64,000 bases of DNA from Sphingosinicella sp. BN140058 (GTDB taxonomy: Bacteria; Pseudomonadota; Alphaproteobacteria; Sphingomonadales; Sphingomonadaceae), in NCBI RefSeq assembly GCF_004135585.1, contig NZ_CP035501.1, positions 3,977,501-4,041,500 of the forward strand, given 5' to 3'. The notes under the pieces were generated by a model. That model saw nothing but the letters and a program-made list of their open reading frames with translations, had not been told where the DNA came from and did not search any database. Shown here piece after piece: positions 60,003 through 64,000 of the stretch (positions are counted from its first letter, which is position 1; the number at the start of each line of letters is the position of its first letter). Made by a program: the position numbers and the translations under genes.

Positions 60003-61212
60003 GAATCTTCTCCTGCTGGGTTTGTACCGCGCCTTTCTCCAGGCCGGGCTTCAAGATGATCTTGGTGTAGGTGTCCTGGTGGTCGTGCCAGTGGCGGTAC
60101 ATGTCCGGTCCATCCTCCAGGCTCGCGTGGTGCGAGACGAGGAAGGTGGTGTCGATTTTGCCTTCCTCGATCATGCGCAGCAGCTCGGCGGTGTATTTCT
60201 GGACGTGGGTCTGACCGGTCTTCATCGTCAGCCCCTTTTCCATGAAGGCGCCGATCGGGAACTTGTCCATCATCCCGCCATAGACGCCGGGAACGGAGAC
60301 GCGACCGCCCTTGCGGCACGACAGGATCGCCTGCCGGAACGCGGCCGGGCGATCCGTGCCTAGGAAGGTGTGGGCCTTCACCGTGTCGAGGATATTGTCG
60401 ATGCCGAGGCCGTGGGCTTCCATGCCGACGCAGTCGATGCAGGCATCCGGGCCGATGCCGCCGGTCATCTCGAACAGGGCCTCGCGCACGTTCACTTCGC
60501 GAAAGTGCAGGATCTCGGCGCCGAGGCCCTTGGCGAGTTCGAGCCGGCGCGGAAAATGATCGATCGCGATCACCCGGTGCGCGCCCATCAGGAAGGCGGA
60601 CTGGATCGCGAACAGGCCGACGGGGCCGCAGCCCCACACGGCAACGGTGTCGCCGGGCTCGATCTCGGCATTTTCCGCGGCCATCCAGCCGGTCGGCAGA
60701 ATGTCCGAGAGGAACAGCACCTGGTCGTCGGGCATCCCGTCCGGGATGACGACCGGGCCGACGTCGGAATAGGGCACCCGCAGATATTCGGCCTGGCCGC
60801 CGGCATAGCCGCCGGTGAGATGCGCGTAGCCGAGCGCGCCGCCCATCGGATAGCCGTAGAGCGTCTCCGACATGTCCGACGTGGTCGCCGGATTGGAATT
60901 GTCGCAGGCCGAAAATTGCTGCTTGCCGCAGAAATAGCAGCTGCCGCAGCTGACTGTGAACGGGATCACGACCCGCTGACCTTTCTTGAGCGGGCTCTTG
61001 GCGCCGACTTCGACCACTTCGCCCATATTCTCATGGCCGAGAATGTCGCCGGCCCGCATCGTCGGGATGTAGCCGTCGAACAGATGCAGGTCCGACCCGC
61101 AGATCGCCGTGGAGGTGATCTTGATGATCACGTCGCGCGGATGGACGATCTCGGGGTCGGGAACGGTGTCGACGCGGACGTCGTGGCGCCCATGCCAGGT
61201 GAGTGCACGCAT
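59989..61212 (-). CDS. zinc-dependent alcohol dehydrogenase, formaldehyde-dehydrogenase-like
   Basis: A 407-residue MDR enzyme. Catalytic zinc ligands appear in [13 protein letters not shown] and [12 protein letters not shown]; the structural zinc site has four Cys in [15 protein letters not shown]; the Rossmann motif is [15 protein letters not shown]. The insertions and the sequence [10 protein letters not shown] match the glutathione-independent formaldehyde dehydrogenase-like group rather than AdhP. It lies 18 bases downstream of the SRPBCC gene. Confidence 0.9.
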   Translation of the reverse strand: MRALTWHGRHDVRVDTVPDPEIVHPRDVIIKITSTAICGSDLHLFDGYIPTMRAGDILGHENMGEVVEVGAKSPLKKGQRVVIPFTVSCGSCYFCGKQQFSACDNSNPATTSDMSETLYGYPMGGALGYAHLTGGYAGGQAEYLRVPYSDVGPVVIPDGMPDDQVLFLSDILPTGWMAAENAEIEPGDTVAVWGCGPVGLFAIQSAFLMGAHRVIAIDHFPRRLELAKGLGAEILHFREVNVREALFEMTGGIGPDACIDCVGMEAHGLGIDNILDTVKAHTFLGTDRPAAFRQAILSCRKGGRVSVPGVYGGMMDKFPIGAFMEKGLTMKTGQTHVQKYTAELLRMIEEGKIDTTFLVSHHASLEDGPDMYRHWHDHQDTYTKIILKPGLEKGAVQTQQEKIHEPA

Positions 61213-61230
61213 GCGGGATTGCTCCTGGTG

Positions 61231-61923
61231 TCAGAGATATTGCTTGGTCGGCTCTTCCGAGCGGCGGCCTGACGGACTGGCGGAGCTGGTGACTTCACCG
61301 GTCTCCATCAATTGCTTGAAGCGGCGAAGGTCGCGCCGTGCCTGCACGTTCGGCTCGCGCTGCAGCACCTTGGCGATCGCCCGCCCGACGGTGCCCGCCG
61401 GGGGGTCGTAGGTGATCGTCGCACGAACCATCGTGCCGCGCCCGGGCGCGGCATCGATGAACTCGACCCGCCCGGCATTGCGGATCGTTGCGCCTTCCTC
61501 CGATTCCCAGGCGATCACCCGCCCGGGTTGATCCTCGGTGATCCGGCTGACGAACTCGATCTCGGTTCCGGCCGGAGCAGCGATCGTCCAGCGGGACCGG
61601 CTGTTGTCGAGCGTTTCGACCGCCCGGACATTGTCCATGAACTGACTCAAATTCTCGAACTTGCGCCAGAAATCGTAAAGTTCCTGCGCATTCCGGTTGA
61701 TCGTCACCGTTCGCCCAATCAGGGCAGGATCGGGTTTGCGGCTGCCGCGCAGGGTGGATGCTGGCGCGTCGCTGAGCAACGGTTCTCCCGCCGTCTCGCT
61801 GCGCTTGCGCCCGAAATAGAGGGCGACTCCGGCCGCGGCCGCCATCGCCGCGGCGCCAATCAAGGTGCGCTGCAGGGTGTCGCCGCGTTCGTCCTCGTCG
61901 CCGCTGAGTAGAAAGCCCGTCAA
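61231..61923 (-). CDS. SRPBCC-family membrane-anchored protein
   Basis: A 230-residue protein with one N-terminal membrane helix (LIGAAAMAAAAGVALYFG, about 21-38) and an SRPBCC/START-like domain at about 70-215: TINRNAQELYDFWRKFENLSQFM and RVEFIDAAPGRGTMVRATITY are characteristic. Its fold makes a hydrophobic pocket; the ligand is unknown. It is the first gene of the run leading to the zinc dehydrogenase and SDR. Confidence 0.85.
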   Translation of the reverse strand: MTGFLLSGDEDERGDTLQRTLIGAAAMAAAAGVALYFGRKRSETAGEPLLSDAPASTLRGSRKPDPALIGRTVTINRNAQELYDFWRKFENLSQFMDNVRAVETLDNSRSRWTIAAPAGTEIEFVSRITEDQPGRVIAWESEEGATIRNAGRVEFIDAAPGRGTMVRATITYDPPAGTVGRAIAKVLQREPNVQARRDLRRFKQLMETGEVTSSASPSGRRSEEPTKQYL

Positions 61924-62087
61924 TCGCTCCTCCTCAAGATTAGGAATCGTCCATCTTCACAGCATTTTTGCCGTAGGACTTCGGATCTGCAAATCGGTGG
62001 ATGGTTCTGATTGTTGTGAACCAAGCGGCGGCTGGTAGGTTCCTGCAAAAGGGTACGGCCTTTCGGACCCGTTTCAACGATTGATCG

Positions 62088-62921
62088 ATGCAAGCTCTTC
62101 AGCGCGCTATCCAAGTTCAGGTGCAACGTCTTGTCGGAGGCGGAGAAACAAGCTCCGATCTTCTCCGCGGCGGAGCGCCATTCGTCTCTCCCGATGCCGT
62201 ATGCCGGGAGGTGCACCGGGATTTCACCACCATGCTGGTCGGCGGCATTTCCGGCCTTCTGCTGCAGATGCTGCATCCGGGCGCACTCGCCGGCGTTTGG
62301 GACCATTCCGAGTTTCGCAAGGATATGTCGGGCCGGCTGCGCCGCACGGCCGAGTTCATCTCGGTAACGACCTACGGCAGCGCCGCCGATGCCGATGCGA
62401 TGATCGGCCGGGTGCGCCGGATCCACGATCATGTGCACGGCACTTTGCCGGACGGAACGCCTTATTCGGCGAACGATCCCGATCTGCTCACCTGGGTTCA
62501 CGTGGCCGGTGCGGCGAGCTTCCTCGCGGCCTATCTGCGCTATCGCAATCCGGGCATGCGCGGCGCTGATCAGGATCGTTATTACGCCGAGACCGCGATC
62601 ACCGCGGAGCGCCTCGGCGCCGCCGAACTCCCGCGCAGTCGCCGCGCCGTCGCGCTCTATCTGGAAAGCGTTCGGCCGAACCTGCTCTTCGATCACCGCA
62701 CGGCCGATGTCGCCCGGGCTATTCTCGGCCAACCGGCGCCGTCGCTCGCCCTTGTCCCTTATCGCGAGCTGGTGACCCGCGCCAGCATCGACCTGCTTCC
62801 GCCCTGGGCTGCACGGATGCACGGATTGTCGGTGCCGCAGCACCAGCGGCCGGCGGTGCGTGCCGGCTTGCGCAGCGTCGCCGCGGTGACCCGCTGGGCG
62901 CTGGAGAGCAACGCGGCCTAG
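62088..62921 (+). CDS. DUF2236 (MpaB-type oxygenase) family protein
   Basis: A 277-residue helical protein of the DUF2236/MpaB group: TTMLVGGISGLLLQMLHPGALAGV, FRKDMSGRLRRTAEFI, MIGRVRRIHDHVHGTLPDG and DLLTWVHVAGAASFLAAY carry the conserved Arg/His/Asp residues that bind heme in latex-clearing relatives. Substrate unknown. It is divergent from the SRPBCC gene and its last four bases overlap the convergent amine oxidase gene. Confidence 0.88.
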   Translation: MQALQRAIQVQVQRLVGGGETSSDLLRGGAPFVSPDAVCREVHRDFTTMLVGGISGLLLQMLHPGALAGVWDHSEFRKDMSGRLRRTAEFISVTTYGSAADADAMIGRVRRIHDHVHGTLPDGTPYSANDPDLLTWVHVAGAASFLAAYLRYRNPGMRGADQDRYYAETAITAERLGAAELPRSRRAVALYLESVRPNLLFDHRTADVARAILGQPAPSLALVPYRELVTRASIDLLPPWAARMHGLSVPQHQRPAVRAGLRSVAAVTRWALESNAA

Positions 62922-64000
62922 GCTGCCGCAGGCGAGCCCAGGGCGGCGAGCGCCTGTTCCGCCGCCCTCGTGCCGGTTGCATGAGCGCCGTGGGCGGTCG
63001 AGAAATCGTCACGCGAGCAGGCTTCGCCGGCAAAGAACAGGCGGTCCTCGACAGGGGCAGCAAGGGCGCGGCGAGCGTCGGCATGTCCTGGCAAAGCGTG
63101 ACTGTAGGAGCCGCAGGAGAGCGGCGCGCTTCCCCAGCCGGAGGCGGCGAGCGGCCGGAGGCGTTTCGGGAAGTCGCTGCCGAACAAGGCGGACAATTCT
63201 TCCGCCGCAAACGCCGTCATCGCGCGTCCGCCGTCATCCTCGAGCGCTGCGGCACCGCTGCCGCCATAGAAGGCCTCGATCACCGGGCGGCCGAACGGCC
63301 GCAAATAGTAGCTGCCGGTCTCCGCGCGATGCGGGGTGCCGAGCAGGTGGCCGTCCGCCGGCAAGTCCCCGGCTTCGTCGACGGCCAGGAACAGCTTGTT
63401 GGCGAGGCCGAGCGGAAGGCACGATGCGGCGTGAAGCTTGTCGTCGAGAGCGAGCGCGACGTCGCCGCGGGCGAGGATCGGCGTCGGCAGCGCGACGATC
63501 ACCGCCCGCGTCGAAAGCACGCCGCGCGGCGTCGAGACGCGTAGCCGCGCCGCTTGCCGATCGATCCCGGTGACACAGGTGTCGAGCAGGATCGGCAGCT
63601 CACGCGCGGCCCGGGCGATCAAGGCGCCATACCCGCCCGGCAGCCGCCAGTTCACGTTGGTGTCGGCGCGTTCGTAAGCCAGGAAATCGGCGACGGAGAG
63701 GTGCGCCAGGCCGACGCCGTTCATGTAGCCGCTCAGTGCGTCGATATACGGGTTCCAGGGCGATGCAGGGTCCAGCGCATCGGCGGCGCGGTCGCTCGCC
63801 GGCGGATCATCGCGCAGGCGGCTGTGAAAGGCTTCGTAAGCGGCGCCTGCCGCCCGCTGCGCGTCGGGAGGAAAGCCGAGATCCCGATATTGGCGGCCCC
63901 ATGCCGGCGGAGTCCGGTCGATCGCCGCGCCGATCCTCCCGGCCACGCGCGTCCAGGGATTGCGGTCGCCCGAATGAAGCCAGCCGCAGCCGAGATCGAG
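62918..64000 (-). CDS. flavin-dependent amine oxidase family protein, 5' partial
   Basis: The frame runs out of the right edge, so the N-terminus with the FAD-binding GxGxxG motif is missing. The visible 360 residues include DLGCGWLHSGDRNPW, LSGYMNGVGLAHLSVADF, WRLPGGYGALIARAA, AVIVALPTPILARG and the C-terminal FAD motif LFFAGEACSRDDFSTAHGA, the pattern of flavin monoamine oxidases. It probably oxidises an amine or a related hydride donor. The stop overlaps the DUF2236 gene tail to tail. Confidence 0.9.
   Translation of the reverse strand, partial: LDLGCGWLHSGDRNPWTRVAGRIGAAIDRTPPAWGRQYRDLGFPPDAQRAAGAAYEAFHSRLRDDPPASDRAADALDPASPWNPYIDALSGYMNGVGLAHLSVADFLAYERADTNVNWRLPGGYGALIARAARELPILLDTCVTGIDRQAARLRVSTPRGVLSTRAVIVALPTPILARGDVALALDDKLHAASCLPLGLANKLFLAVDEAGDLPADGHLLGTPHRAETGSYYLRPFGRPVIEAFYGGSGAAALEDDGGRAMTAFAAEELSALFGSDFPKRLRPLAASGWGSAPLSCGSYSHALPGHADARRALAAPVEDRLFFAGEACSRDDFSTAHGAHATGTRAAEQALAALGSPAAA

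Overview
The window looks like a piece of a high-GC alphaproteobacterial chromosome, most likely a sphingomonad (Sphingomonas or a close relative). The signs are a trbJ-L-F-G-I set followed by a DUF2274 gene, two large TonB-dependent receptors, a FecI/FecR pair, a luxR-luxI-phyH group, a frameshifted gene resembling the sphingomonad DUF6961 family, and hairpin repeats built on TTCGGGCTGAGCCTGTCGAAG-like arms. No rRNA, complete tRNA or CRISPR array was seen.

Region 1 (1-21684) reads as the right part of an integrative conjugative element. It starts inside a trb mating-channel operon (trbJ partial, trbL, trbF, trbG, trbI, DUF2274, AlpA-like HTH). A small SOS-flavoured segment follows: a LexA-like box before a small membrane protein, then an SRAP gene. 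Next comes a complete lasso-peptide locus: precursor, B protease with fused leader-binding domain, C cyclase, and, convergent to them, an Atxe2-type isopeptidase, a TonB receptor, FecR and an ECF sigma factor. The receptor system can take the peptide up and the isopeptidase can open it. A quorum-sensing group (luxR, luxI with a palindromic lux-box candidate, phyH, a GntR regulator) lies at the right end. The element appears to end at a tRNA-Ser 3' fragment at 21661-21684.

Region 2 (21931-35782) is a glycan-utilisation locus, most simply for alpha-linked N-acetylgalactosamine or galactose: GH27 enzyme with NPCBM domain, TonB receptor, DeoR-type regulator, periplasmic amidohydrolase, Tat-exported GH36-like enzyme, EamA permease, GatZ/AgaZ, AgaS and a BadF/NAGK-type sugar kinase. 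Similar TTTCGTTT-type direct-repeat operators lie at three promoters.

Region 3 (36423-42454) is the most exciting part. A 192-residue precursor carries five copies of TCKPTRNPCC at an exact 27-residue period, separated by Asp-rich spacers. It is followed by a translationally coupled operon for an APH-fold kinase, a HopA1-family protein and a LanC-like cyclase. This is a three-component, class V-like lanthipeptide system with a multi-core precursor. An ECF sigma factor with a small membrane protein and a tyrosinase-fold protein lacking most copper ligands sit next to it.

Region 4 (42779-64000) is more ordinary chromosome: DUF1993, DUF1003, ogt, a tripartite MacAB-TolC-like efflux operon, an EF-hand lipoprotein, a BamA-family protein, a GH18 enzyme coupled to a nitrilase-family hydrolase, a small outer-membrane barrel, an OmpR/EnvZ-like two-component pair, an SDR and a zinc alcohol dehydrogenase in one operon, an SRPBCC protein, an MpaB-type DUF2236 protein and a flavin amine oxidase cut by the window edge.
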